Source: an uncultured Lachnospiraceae bacterium
GTDB lineage: Bacteria; Bacillota; Clostridia; Lachnospirales; Lachnospiraceae
Assembly (NCBI GenBank): GCA_949283905.1
Contig: CASDUB010000085.1
Location: 1 to 14,106, forward strand
Direction of reading: 5' to 3'
Length of the DNA stretch: 14,106 nt
Under the pieces are notes generated by a model, which did no database searches, was not told the DNA's origin, and saw only the letters and a list, made by a program, of their open reading frames with translations. The translations under genes were made by a program, and so were the position numbers. Positions 1 through 7,499 of this stretch are shown in pieces. Each line of letters opens with the position of its first letter. Within the stretch, counting starts at the first letter, position 1.

Positions 1-363
1 TACGGAGAAGAAGGTATTATGCATGGCTTTAACAGTATTATGCTAAAAGATGAAAACGGTGAGCCCGCTCCTGTTTACTCGGTTGCAAGCGGCCTTGATT
101 ATCCGTCTTCAGGTCCGGAGCACGCATTCCTTCATGATCTCGGAAGAGTTAAATATGACGTTGTAAACGACGAAGAGACTATCGATGCATTCTTCGAACT
201 TTCAAGAATGGAAGGAATCATTCCGGCTATCGAAAGCTCCCACGCCGTTGCCTATGGTATGAAACTCGCACGTACAATGGGTAAAGGTTCTATACTTATC
301 AATCTTTCGGGCAGAGGCGACAAAGACATGGATTATATCATAGAAAACTATGGTATTCGTTGA
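1..363 (+). CDS. trpB: Tryptophan synthase beta chain, C-terminal part (left-truncated)
   Basis: TrpB condenses indole with serine to make tryptophan; it is a cytosolic PLP enzyme that works in complex with TrpA. Only the last 120 or so residues are in the window; the frame is open from base 1 and the start lies upstream. Family landmarks visible are the segment [13 protein letters not shown], the stretch [12 protein letters not shown], and the phosphate-binding/C-terminal GRGDKD motif close to the end. The gene ends with TGA at 361-363, followed by a hairpin terminator, so it is the last gene of its transcript; no trpA follows, unlike the common trpB-trpA order. Nothing looks broken. Family assignment is firm from these motifs. 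Confidence 0.95.
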   Translation, partial: YGEEGIMHGFNSIMLKDENGEPAPVYSVASGLDYPSSGPEHAFLHDLGRVKYDVVNDEETIDAFFELSRMEGIIPAIESSHAVAYGMKLARTMGKGSILINLSGRGDKDMDYIIENYGIR

Positions 364-395
364 ACAGATATTCTATCTGAATAAGTAAATTATAT

Positions 396-441
396 AAAAA
401 ATCCCATCTTATAGAACAGATCTACAAGATGGGATTTTTTT
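396..441. terminator. Bidirectional rho-independent terminator between trpB and the leuCD-like operon
   Basis: A perfect 15-bp inverted repeat, 396-410 against 426-440, encloses a 15-nt loop. The stem has an A-run on the left and a T-run on the right, so it reads as an intrinsic terminator on both strands. It lies between converging genes, and its right arm touches the stop codon of the minus-strand gene. Confidence 0.93.
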
Positions 442-1678
442 AATCAGTAATTTTTCCCGCCAATGCGCATTTGGCGGCAGTTATCGGTGAAGCAAGGTAT
501 ATTTCTACTTTTGAAGTTCCCATACGTCCGAGGAAGTTTCTGTTGTTTGTAGCTACAACGCGTTCACCGTCGGTTAATATTCCTCCTGCTCGTCCGCAGC
601 AGAGACCGCATCCGGGATGAGTAATCATAGCGCCTGCTTCGGAAAGAATTGAAAGAGTTCCGTCAGCTATGGCTTCTCTGTAGATCTTGCGGCTTGCGGG
701 AGTAACTATAAGCTTTACAAACGGAGCGACTTTTTTGCCCTTCAGAATGGCGGCAGCGTTGTGAAGATCTTCAAGGCGTCCGTTTGTACATGAACCGATA
801 AATACCTGATCAATAGGCGTTCCTTTGATCTCGGAAACGGGACGGATCTTATCCACCTGAGATGGACATGCCATTACAGGTACAAAGTCTTCGGCGTTAT
901 AATTTATAACATGGCAGTAGTCGGCGTCTTCGTCCCCGTACAGATTTTTCATTGTATCGTCAAGCATTACATTGCAGTATTCGGCTGTTTTTTCGTCAGG
1001 AGAGAAGAGACCGCATTTTGCGCCTGCTTCTATAGCCATGTTTGAGATGGTCATACGGCTTGCAACAGACATATTTTCAACTGTATCTCCTGCAAATTCA
1101 AGAGATTTATAAGTGGCGCCGTCAGCTCCCAGATCGCCAATAAGAGTCAGAATAATATCTTTTGATGTTACGTTTTCCGGAAGCTTTCCGTTGATATTTA
1201 CCCTGATAGTTTCCGGTACTTTGATCCAGAGTTTTCCTGTTCCGAGGATACTTGCCATCTCAGTATATCCGATGCCGCTTGAAAAAGCGCCGACGCTTCC
1301 GTATGTTGTTGTATGGCTGTCGGTTCCGAAAACTACATTTCCGGGTTTAACGTAGCCGGCTTCTGTCATAAGCTGATGGCATATACCGTCCGAATGGTGT
1401 ACGTTTTTCATGCCGTATTTTGCGGCAAATTCATTGCCTTTTCTAAAATGGCGTGTATCGTCAACCTGACTTGCAGGAACGAGGTGATCGTAAATCAATA
1501 CAACTTTATCGGGATCCCAAAGTTTCTTAAAACCCATTTCTTCAAATTTATCTGCAACAAACGGTATAAAGATATCGTGTATCATAACCCTGTCAACATT
1601 TACGGTTACGATATCGCCTGCTTTTGCGTCGATACCCGTATTATTTTTTATTATTTTTTCAATAAGCGTTGAACCCAT
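440..1678 (-). CDS. Aconitase-family hydro-lyase large subunit (LeuC/HacA type), copy 1
   Basis: A 412-residue LeuC-type large subunit, which with a small partner isomerises a 2-hydroxy acid by dehydration and rehydration at a [4Fe-4S] cluster (3-isopropylmalate, citramalate, homocitrate or 2,3-dimethylmalate type reactions). The cluster ligands are visible: C297 in GSCTNGR and the pair C357/C360 in HPGCGLCCG. The substrate-site stretch FGTDSHT lies at 117-123 and DH in YDHLVPA near 64. It is the last gene of the four-gene minus-strand operon, 16 nt after its own small subunit; an AGGAGG site at 1692-1687 fixes the start. The early segment VDRVMIHD differs from the HD.TTP-like segment common in LeuC. 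The substrate cannot be told from sequence, so no symbol is given. Confidence 0.9.
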   Translation of the reverse strand: MGSTLIEKIIKNNTGIDAKAGDIVTVNVDRVMIHDIFIPFVADKFEEMGFKKLWDPDKVVLIYDHLVPASQVDDTRHFRKGNEFAAKYGMKNVHHSDGICHQLMTEAGYVKPGNVVFGTDSHTTTYGSVGAFSSGIGYTEMASILGTGKLWIKVPETIRVNINGKLPENVTSKDIILTLIGDLGADGATYKSLEFAGDTVENMSVASRMTISNMAIEAGAKCGLFSPDEKTAEYCNVMLDDTMKNLYGDEDADYCHVINYNAEDFVPVMACPSQVDKIRPVSEIKGTPIDQVFIGSCTNGRLEDLHNAAAILKGKKVAPFVKLIVTPASRKIYREAIADGTLSILSEAGAMITHPGCGLCCGRAGGILTDGERVVATNNRNFLGRMGTSKVEIYLASPITAAKCALAGKITD

Positions 1679-1694
1679 TTTAATATCCTCCTTA

Positions 1695-2195
1695 TCAGTC
1701 TTCCAGTCCGTTCAGGCGGCGCATGGCTTTAACAAGTCCGCCTGCGTTCAGAATGTCTAAAAGATTTTCAGGAAGTGAAGATATTGGATATTCTTTTCCG
1801 TTTGCACAGACAGCCTGACCGACGCAGACTTCTATTTCATCGCCTTCTTTTATCTCGTCATGAAGATCGGGATTTTCTATAAGCAAAAGACCGTTATTTA
1901 TAGAATTTCTGAAAAAGATCCTTGCATATGATTTTGCTATTATAGCTTTGATGCCGAGAGCTTTTATTACTTCGGGAGCCTGTTCTCTTGATGAACCGCA
2001 GCCGAAGTTTTTTCCGGCAACGATGATATCTCCTTCTTTGATCTGTCCGGCCAGTTCGGGACGGAGAGGAGAGAATGCGTATGGAGCCATGTCGTTTACT
2101 GTCTTAAGTGCAAGATATTCTGTCGGAATAATGATGTCCGTATCTATATCATCTCCGAGGAGCCAGACTCTTCCTTTAAATTTATCCATGATCAT
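1695..2195 (-). CDS. Aconitase-family hydro-lyase small subunit (LeuD type), copy 1
   Basis: A 166-residue swivel-domain small subunit that pairs with the large subunit encoded just downstream. DIDTDIIIP lies at 16-24, the substrate-loop tetrad at 27-30 reads YLAL, and the conserved GCGSSREQAP is at 65-74. In studied LeuD and homoaconitase small subunits this tetrad tracks substrate choice (YLRT for homoaconitase and YLVY/YLVM for isopropylmalate in methanogens, from memory); YLAL matches neither. Two in-frame ATGs are possible, at 2195 and 2189. The upstream AGGA at 2202-2199 is only about 3 nt from the first and about 9 nt from the second, so translation may start at 2189 (MDKFKG), two residues shorter. 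It is 19 nt downstream of copy-2 large subunit. Confidence 0.9.
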   Translation of the reverse strand: MIMDKFKGRVWLLGDDIDTDIIIPTEYLALKTVNDMAPYAFSPLRPELAGQIKEGDIIVAGKNFGCGSSREQAPEVIKALGIKAIIAKSYARIFFRNSINNGLLLIENPDLHDEIKEGDEIEVCVGQAVCANGKEYPISSLPENLLDILNAGGLVKAMRRLNGLED

Positions 2196-2214
2196 TTTCC
2201 TTTCACGATAAGGG

Positions 2215-3465
2215 TTATTTTATTTCGTCAGCTGTTGCTATGCATCCTTTGATTGCCGAAGCAGCAACAGTAGCTGAGGATGCGAGATATACAAATGAAT
2301 CTTTATGTCCTGCGCGTCCTTTGAAATTACGTGTTCCGGTGCTGATGAGTGTTTCGCCTTCGCCTATAACGCCCTGGCAGCTTCCCCAGCAAACAGAACA
2401 GTTGGGATTCATTACGATTGCGCCTGCCTCCATAAAAATATCGATAAGTCCCTCTGAAAGCGCCTGTTCATAAACTGCCTGGCTCGCCGGAACTACGAGA
2501 AATCTTACAGTAGGAGCGATCTTATGGCCTTTAATGACAGAGGCAGCAAGTCTTAAATCCTCAATACGTCCGTTGTTGCATGAACCGAGAAAAGCTTCGT
2601 CTATCCTCATTCCTGAACATTCTGTCGCAGGAACAACATTGTCAACAAAGTGAGGTTTGGCAACGATAGGAACTATAGTTGACATATCGATGTTATATGT
2701 TGCCGCGAATACGGCGTCAGCATCACTTGAAAAACAAGCTTTAGGAGTGCGTCCGTGTTCTTTAAGGTAATCCATTGCGATATCGTCAACTTCCATAAGA
2801 GCCGTTTTGGCGCCGGCCTCAACACAGAGATTGCAGATGGAGATTCTGTCGCTCATGTTAAGTGTTTTCATACCTTCGCCAGCAAATTCCATTGCTTTGT
2901 AATTTGCTCCGTTTGCACCGATTTTGCCGATGATCGTAAGGATAAGATCTCTGGCGGTAACTCCGGGATTTAACTTTCCTGTGAGATTAAAACGGATTGT
3001 TTCTGGAACAAGCACCCAGCTGTGTCCCGTTACCATCCCGTAGAGATAGTCGGTGCATCCTACGCCTGTACCGAACGCGCCAAGGGCTCCGTAAGCGCAG
3101 GTATGACTGTCAGCTCCGAATATAAGTTCGCCCGGTCTTACATGATTTTCCATCATTATCTGATGGCATACGCCTTTTCCTTCATAAAATTTGATACCGT
3201 TTTCCTTCGCGAAATCACGCATTTTTTTGTGCGAAGCAGCTGTTTTAACGCTGTCGCAGGGTACATTATGATCGATTACCCAGACAAGTTTGCTGACGTC
3301 TGCAATCTTAGGATTTTTTAAATTATTATACATATCTATAGTAAGATGAGTCGTACCGTCGTTGCTTAAGAGCCGGTCGAGCTCTACAGTATGTATGTCG
3401 CCTGCTTTAACAGAGTCAACGCCTGCAGCGAGGGCGATTATCTTTTCAGCAATAGTCATTCCCAT
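2215..3465 (-). CDS. Aconitase-family hydro-lyase large subunit (LeuC type), copy 2
   Basis: A 416-residue LeuC-type large subunit and second paralogue in the same operon. The Fe-S cysteines are C296 (GSCNNGR) and C356/C359 (NPNCSVCWG). FGADSHT is at 116-122 and VIDHNVP at 63-69. The two large subunits share the whole architecture but differ at many positions, including the N-terminal segment (SNDGTTHLTID here, MIHDIFIPF in copy 1), so this is an old duplication or two separate acquisitions rather than a recent tandem copy. An AGAGGA at 3478-3473 sits 7 nt before ATG 3465, supporting the first of two close ATGs. Its partner is most likely the small subunit immediately upstream. Substrate unassigned. 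Confidence 0.9.
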   Translation of the reverse strand: MGMTIAEKIIALAAGVDSVKAGDIHTVELDRLLSNDGTTHLTIDMYNNLKNPKIADVSKLVWVIDHNVPCDSVKTAASHKKMRDFAKENGIKFYEGKGVCHQIMMENHVRPGELIFGADSHTCAYGALGAFGTGVGCTDYLYGMVTGHSWVLVPETIRFNLTGKLNPGVTARDLILTIIGKIGANGANYKAMEFAGEGMKTLNMSDRISICNLCVEAGAKTALMEVDDIAMDYLKEHGRTPKACFSSDADAVFAATYNIDMSTIVPIVAKPHFVDNVVPATECSGMRIDEAFLGSCNNGRIEDLRLAASVIKGHKIAPTVRFLVVPASQAVYEQALSEGLIDIFMEAGAIVMNPNCSVCWGSCQGVIGEGETLISTGTRNFKGRAGHKDSFVYLASSATVAASAIKGCIATADEIK

Positions 3466-3505
3466 AGAAATATCCTCTTTTCTGAATTTTTATGTAATAA
3501 ATATC

Positions 3506-3973
3506 TTATTTGTTCAGCGACGCTATCAGACCGCCCTGATCCAGAATTCCCTGCATATATTCGGGGAGTTTTGTACATGTATATTCTTTGCCGTTTACTT
3601 TCGCTATGCCCTCGGTAAGTGAGAGCTCCATTTCCTGTCCGTCTTCAACTGCATCATAAAGATCTTTGCAAACGATAACAGGAAGTCCGATATTGATGGA
3701 ATTGCGGTAAAAGATCCTTGCAAAAGATTTTGCGATAACTGCTTTAACTCCAAGGGCTTTTAAAACTGCCGGAGCCTGTTCTCTGGAAGAGCCGCATCCG
3801 AAGTTTTCACATGCCACTACAAAATCGCCCGGCTTAACGGATGATGCAAAGTCGGAGTTTAATGATTCAAACGCATGAGATTTCATCTCGTCAACAGTAG
3901 GGTACAGCAGATACTGAGAAGCTATGATCTGATCTGTATCCACATCATTATTAAATTTAAATATCTTTCCCAT
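3506..3973 (-). CDS. Aconitase-family hydro-lyase small subunit (LeuD type), copy 2
   Basis: First gene of the minus-strand operon; a 155-residue small subunit. DVDTDQIIASQ lies at 10-20, the substrate-loop tetrad YLLY at 21-24, and GCGSSREQAP at 60-69. YLLY is close to the YLVY of methanogen isopropylmalate isomerase (from memory), so of the two pairs this one is the better candidate for an isopropylmalate/citramalate-type isomerase, but this is inference. An AGGAG at 3984-3980 is 6 nt from ATG 3973. A 40-nt gap separates it from the large subunit that follows. No leader long enough for a T-box or peptide attenuator separates it from the putative promoter. Confidence 0.9.
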   Translation of the reverse strand: MGKIFKFNNDVDTDQIIASQYLLYPTVDEMKSHAFESLNSDFASSVKPGDFVVACENFGCGSSREQAPAVLKALGVKAVIAKSFARIFYRNSINIGLPVIVCKDLYDAVEDGQEMELSLTEGIAKVNGKEYTCTKLPEYMQGILDQGGLIASLNK

Positions 3974-4036
3974 TTTTTTCTCCTGTCTTTATATTTGTTA
4001 AAAAGTGCATAATTTACTTTAAAATTTATATTCAAT

Positions 4037-4053
4037 CTAAACTAATACTTTAG
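4037..4053. promoter_or_regulatory. Imperfect palindrome downstream of the leu-like promoter, candidate operator
   Basis: The 17-bp sequence CTAAACTAATACTTTAG pairs with its reverse complement at 14 of 17 positions, including outer arms CTAAA/TTTAG. It would sit about 10-25 bp downstream of the predicted minus-strand start, where a repressor could block transcription. The regulator is unknown, and A/T-rich DNA gives such repeats by chance. Confidence 0.25.
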
Positions 4054-4066
4054 CATTAAATGAATA

Positions 4067-4094
4067 ATTATACAAGAAATTTGTATTTATTAAA
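4067..4094 (-). promoter_or_regulatory. Candidate promoter of the leuDC-leuDC-like operon
   Basis: On the minus strand a perfect TATAAT lies at 4072-4067, with a weak -35 TTTAAT at 4094-4089 (16-nt spacer). This predicts a leader of about 85-90 nt before ATG 3973. The -10 is convincing and the -35 is poor, which suits an activator-dependent promoter. Confidence 0.5.
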
Positions 4095-4142
4095 TTTACT
4101 CCAAAAATCAAAAAAAGGAATGCAAATACAGCGATACTGATG

Positions 4143-4174
4143 TATACTTTCTTGTTAGATGTTGATATATCTAA
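4143..4174 (+). promoter_or_regulatory. Candidate -10 and overlapping inverted repeat before the murD-like gene
   Basis: TATACT at 4143-4148 is a good -10; the best -35 at 17-nt spacing is a weak ATGCAA at 4120-4125. Just downstream, TTAGAT (4155-4160) and ATCTAA (4169-4174) form a 6-bp inverted repeat with an 8-nt loop at the expected transcription start. It could be an operator or a 5' mRNA stem. The rest of the 3974-4194 divergent gap is A/T-rich with nothing else I can name. Confidence 0.35.
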
Positions 4175-4194
4175 GACAACGAAAGAGGATGGTA

Positions 4195-5388
4195 ATGAAT
4201 AAGATCACAGAAACATTATCCGGTAAAAAAATTCTTATCTGGGGATACGGACGTGAAGGAAAGTCCACAGAAAATTTTATCAATAAACATTGTCAGGTTC
4301 TTAAAGCCGACGTATTTGAAGGACCTGAAAGTGAATTAAACGTCGGGGACTATGATATTATTATTAAAAGTCCCGGAATCAAAGTTGAAAATTACATCGA
4401 TAAGTATACTTCACAAACTGAACTGTTCTTATCGCAGTTTGCGTCTCAGACGATCGGAATAACAGGAACAAAGGGAAAGAGCACAACATCGACGATGATG
4501 GCTGAAGTACTGTCGAAATGTTCGGGGAAAAAGGTTCTGCTTGTAGGAAATATAGGCCTTCCGTGCCTGGATCATTATGATGAGATCGACGAGGATACGG
4601 TCATTGTATTTGAGATGTCATGTCATCAGCTTTCTCATATTCACTATTCACCGCATGTGGCAGTATTTCTTAACCTGTTTCAGGATCATCTGGATTATTA
4701 CGGAACCGTTGAAAAATATTTTGAAGCAAAGCAGAACATAGCGTTACATCAGAGCGAAGACGATATATGCTATATAGGCGATCAGGTTCCGGATTTTCCT
4801 AAAAAATCTAAAGTAAATACGGTATATTACGACAGATCGATGAAATTCGACATGCTTCTTAAAGGAGAACATAATCAATACAACGCGACATTTGTATACA
4901 GAATTGCGACTGAACAGTTTGGGTGTGATCCTGAAGAAGTGATAAATGTTATAGACAGTTTCCATGGACTTTCTCACAGGATGGAATATGTCGGAAAAGT
5001 AAACGGTATTGAATATTATAACGATTCGATCTCAACGATTCCTGAAGCTGCCATTCAGGCTGCATCAAGTATTCCTAACGTTAAGACTATTCTCATCGGA
5101 GGAATGGACAGGGGAATCGATTATTCGAAGCTTGTTGAGTTTGTAAAAAAACATCCCGAATACAATTATATTTTTTCATATGAGTCGGGCAGACGAATTT
5201 ACGAAGATGTTTCGGAATTTGAGTATTGTAAATACTGCAATGATATCGATGAATCTGTTGAGCTTGCAAAAACAATCACGCCGTCACAGGGTGCTGTGCT
5301 GTTTTCGCCTGCAGCGGCTTCATATGGTTATTTTAAGAATTTCGAAGAACGCGGAGAATATTTCAAGAAGCTGGTTTTAAACAGTTAA
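4195..5388 (+). CDS. MurD-like Mur ligase (UDP-MurNAc-L-Ala:glutamate ligase family)
   Basis: ATP-dependent ligase of the MurD family, which adds glutamate to UDP-MurNAc-L-alanine in the cytoplasm. I take ATG 4195, 5 nt after AGAGGA; an earlier in-frame ATG at 4159 has no ribosome site and lies inside an inverted repeat. The protein is 397 residues, shorter than the usual 440-460. Landmarks: N-terminal Rossmann motif GYGREG at 17-22, ATP loop GTKGKST at 91-97, E140, NLFQDHLDYYG at 160-170, the expected carbamylated lysine K179, and SPAAASYGYFKNFEERG at 371-387. Unusual residues are NDSISTIP at 276-283, where MurD normally has NDSKATN (E. coli K319 becomes Ile279), and GGMDRG at 302-307 (K348 becomes Arg306). 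Both lysines line the D-glutamate site, so this may be a MurD2-type or other specialised ligase rather than the housekeeping MurD. It is coupled to a CapA-like gene. Confidence 0.85.
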   Translation: MNKITETLSGKKILIWGYGREGKSTENFINKHCQVLKADVFEGPESELNVGDYDIIIKSPGIKVENYIDKYTSQTELFLSQFASQTIGITGTKGKSTTSTMMAEVLSKCSGKKVLLVGNIGLPCLDHYDEIDEDTVIVFEMSCHQLSHIHYSPHVAVFLNLFQDHLDYYGTVEKYFEAKQNIALHQSEDDICYIGDQVPDFPKKSKVNTVYYDRSMKFDMLLKGEHNQYNATFVYRIATEQFGCDPEEVINVIDSFHGLSHRMEYVGKVNGIEYYNDSISTIPEAAIQAASSIPNVKTILIGGMDRGIDYSKLVEFVKKHPEYNYIFSYESGRRIYEDVSEFEYCKYCNDIDESVELAKTITPSQGAVLFSPAAASYGYFKNFEERGEYFKKLVLNS

Positions 5389-5401
5389 AGGTATTTGGAT
5401 T

Positions 5402-6565
5402 ATGAAAAAAGATTTTTCACTTGTTTTTACAGGCGATATCGGTTTTGATCGATATATGGACAAAAAATGGGAAGACGATGAACTTATATCTTCTGAAGTT
5501 CTGGATTTTTTACACAGCGCAGATCATGTAATCGCCAATATTGAAGGACCGCTGGTACCGCAGGAAACAAATAAAACTACGGAAGGAACTGCCCAGCTGC
5601 TTCATACGATGAATCCTGAAGCCGTAAAAGTTTTCAGAAACATGCATGCTGATATCTGGAATATCTGCAATAATCACATGATGGATGCCGGAGAATGCGG
5701 CGTTGAAGCAACGTTGAATGAAGCTGAAAGATTCGGGGCTAAGACGATAGGCGCCGGAATGAATCTTGAGCAGGCGATGAAACCGGTATATTTCTCTGAG
5801 GCAGGGGGTATAGGAGTATTTTCTGTCGGATACAGAAGAGGATGCAAACCTGCCGGCGAAAACAATGCGGGATGTTTTATGTGGCACGAAATGGATCTGA
5901 TCAGAAAAGCAATAAAAGAGATAAAAAGCAAATGTCGCTGGTGTATAATGGTCGTGCACGGCGGAGAAGAATTTACAGCATTGCCTCATCCTTACACAAG
6001 GGACAGATATCTTGAATATCTCGATATGGGAGCCGATATAATAGTGTCTCATCATCCGCATGTGCCGATGAATTATGAGAGGGTAGGAGATAAGATAATA
6101 TTTTATTCTCTCGGCAACTTTATTTTTGATACTGATTACCAGAGAGCCCAGTTCAACACGGAAAAAGGGATTCTTGTAAAACTTATTTTTACGGATGAAA
6201 AATATGATTTTGAAGCCATGGGGCTTGAGATAGTAAGAGGACCCGAACATGTTGTAAGAGCCGAACTTCCTAAGATATTTACGGATGTGCAGCCTGATGA
6301 ATACGAAAAGCTGATCCCTCTGTCTGCTAAAATGTTTATCTCGGCCACTAAAAGACAGCTGATATATTTAAATCCGAAAGAGTATTCAAATGCTTCCGAA
6401 GAAAAATGGCTTGAAAACTTTTCGAATCCGAAGAGAAGCGGACGTGTCATCGGCGAGGGACTTGATTTTGCTATAATCTGTCCTTTAGCCGAAAAGGAAA
6501 AAGAAAAGGAATGGATGAAAAGCAATCTGGAAGATGTAAAGGAATATTTACTTGAACAGATTTGA
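5402..6565 (+). CDS. CapA/PgsA-like metallophosphatase-fold protein, cytosolic form
   Basis: 387 residues of the PGA_cap (CapA) family, named for capsule poly-gamma-glutamate synthesis and built on a calcineurin-like phosphoesterase fold. The metal-site motifs are all present in order: TGDIGFDR 10-17, NIEGPL 46-51, NNHMMDAG 90-97, HGGEE 186-190, SHHPHVP 216-222 and YSLGNFIFD 235-243, followed by a C-terminal extension of about 140 residues with no recognised motif. Classical CapA/PgsA proteins have an N-terminal membrane anchor; this one starts directly at the catalytic strand with no signal peptide or anchor. An AAAGG overlapping the stop of the MurD-like gene serves its ATG 13 nt later, so the two are translationally linked. 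PgsB/CapB is itself a Mur-ligase relative, so the pairing suggests joint work on glutamyl ligation. Function is otherwise unproven. Confidence 0.8.
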   Translation: MKKDFSLVFTGDIGFDRYMDKKWEDDELISSEVLDFLHSADHVIANIEGPLVPQETNKTTEGTAQLLHTMNPEAVKVFRNMHADIWNICNNHMMDAGECGVEATLNEAERFGAKTIGAGMNLEQAMKPVYFSEAGGIGVFSVGYRRGCKPAGENNAGCFMWHEMDLIRKAIKEIKSKCRWCIMVVHGGEEFTALPHPYTRDRYLEYLDMGADIIVSHHPHVPMNYERVGDKIIFYSLGNFIFDTDYQRAQFNTEKGILVKLIFTDEKYDFEAMGLEIVRGPEHVVRAELPKIFTDVQPDEYEKLIPLSAKMFISATKRQLIYLNPKEYSNASEEKWLENFSNPKRSGRVIGEGLDFAIICPLAEKEKEKEWMKSNLEDVKEYLLEQI

Positions 6566-6590
6566 CCTTGATACATTTATAGTTTATAAT
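6562..6590 (+). promoter_or_regulatory. Strong sigma-A type promoter of the rmlA-like gene
   Basis: TTGACC at 6562-6567 and TATAAT at 6585-6590 are separated by exactly 17 nt. The -35 overlaps the TGA stop codon (6563-6565) of the CapA-like gene. Predicted start near 6597, about 35 nt before the ATG. Confidence 0.8.
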
Positions 6591-6631
6591 AGTACGCATA
6601 TGTATAACAATTACAGTAGGAGATTATTCAA

Positions 6632-7492
6632 ATGAAAGGCATTATATTAGCAGCGGGAAAAGGCACACGTCTTTACCCGATGACGAAACCAGTTTGTAAA
6701 CCGTTAGTTCCGGTATACGATAAACCGTTAGTCTATTATCCGCTTGCCACTCTTATGCAGGCTGGAATAAGAGAAATAATGATAATCATACCTCCCGGTG
6801 AAGAAGAGTCCTTTAAAAATCTTCTCGGCGACGGTTCTCATATCGGTATTCATATCGAATATGCGGTTCAGCATGTGGCCAGAGGTATTGCAGACGCGCT
6901 CCTTATCGGCAAGGATTTTATCGGAAAAGACAGCGTATGTCTTATCCTTGGAGACAATATTTTCCATAAACCCAATATGGACAAGATGCTCACAAAGGAA
7001 AACAGCATAGCCGATAAAGGCGCTATAGTATTCGGATATAAAGTTGCAGATCCGAGACCTTTCGGCGTTGTTGAATTTGATGAAGACGGAAACGTTGTAT
7101 CTATTGAAGAAAAACCGAAATTTCCAAAATCAAATTATATCATTCCGGGTCTTTATTTTTACGACAATCAGGTTGTTGAGATCGCTGAAAATCTTAAACC
7201 GTCCGCAAGGGGCGAGCTTGAGATCACGGATGTTAATCTTGAGTACATGAGACGCGGACAGCTTAAAGTTTTCCCTCTCAAGAGAGGTCTTACATGGCTT
7301 GACGCAGGAACTGCGGATAGTGTTCTTGAAGCTGCGGTTGCAGTTAAATCTTATCAGCTTTCAGGATACAATATGGGTTGTATTGAAGAAATCGCATGGA
7401 AGATGGGATTTATCACATTAGAAGAAGTTCATAAACTCGGCGAGTCAATGAAGACAACAAATTACGGACAGTATTTAATGGAACTGGAATAA
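6632..7492 (+). CDS. rmlA: Glucose-1-phosphate thymidylyltransferase family nucleotidyltransferase (RmlA/RfbA)
   Basis: 286 residues, the usual RmlA length. RmlA makes dTDP-glucose from dTTP and glucose-1-phosphate, the first step of dTDP-rhamnose and related deoxysugar synthesis for wall polysaccharide. Visible motifs: nucleotide loop LAAGKGTRLYPMTKP 6-20 (the usual second glycine is alanine), DKPLVYYPLATLMQAGI 30-46, LGDNIF 106-111 with the metal aspartate D108, GVVEFD 145-150, EEKP 159-162, and WLDAGT 222-227, which is normally WLDTGT. AGGAGA at 6618-6623 is 8 nt from the ATG. It has its own promoter and a terminator on both sides of its function, so it is a single-gene unit; rmlB, rmlC and rmlD are not here. 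Sugar specificity cannot be read with certainty. Confidence 0.88.
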   Translation: MKGIILAAGKGTRLYPMTKPVCKPLVPVYDKPLVYYPLATLMQAGIREIMIIIPPGEEESFKNLLGDGSHIGIHIEYAVQHVARGIADALLIGKDFIGKDSVCLILGDNIFHKPNMDKMLTKENSIADKGAIVFGYKVADPRPFGVVEFDEDGNVVSIEEKPKFPKSNYIIPGLYFYDNQVVEIAENLKPSARGELEITDVNLEYMRRGQLKVFPLKRGLTWLDAGTADSVLEAAVAVKSYQLSGYNMGCIEEIAWKMGFITLEEVHKLGESMKTTNYGQYLMELE

Positions 7493-7499
7493 TTTAATC

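Noticed and set aside
440..3973. Recent tandem duplication of a leuCD pair
   Set aside because: The paralogues differ throughout and at key loops, and no long near-identical DNA repeat is visible, so the duplication is old or the pairs have separate origins.
3974..4090. T-box or peptide attenuator before the leuDC-like operon
   Set aside because: The leader is only about 85-90 nt, with no specifier stem, no conserved T-box sequence and no terminator hairpin.
4159..4194. Start of the MurD-like protein at ATG 4159
   Set aside because: It lies within an inverted repeat at the predicted transcription start, has no ribosome site, and adds residues not typical of MurD; ATG 4195 has AGAGGA 5 nt upstream.
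5510..6250. 246-residue open frame on the minus strand inside the CapA-like gene
   Set aside because: Antisense shadow: no ribosome site or promoter, low-complexity aromatic and basic composition, and the plus strand carries every CapA motif.
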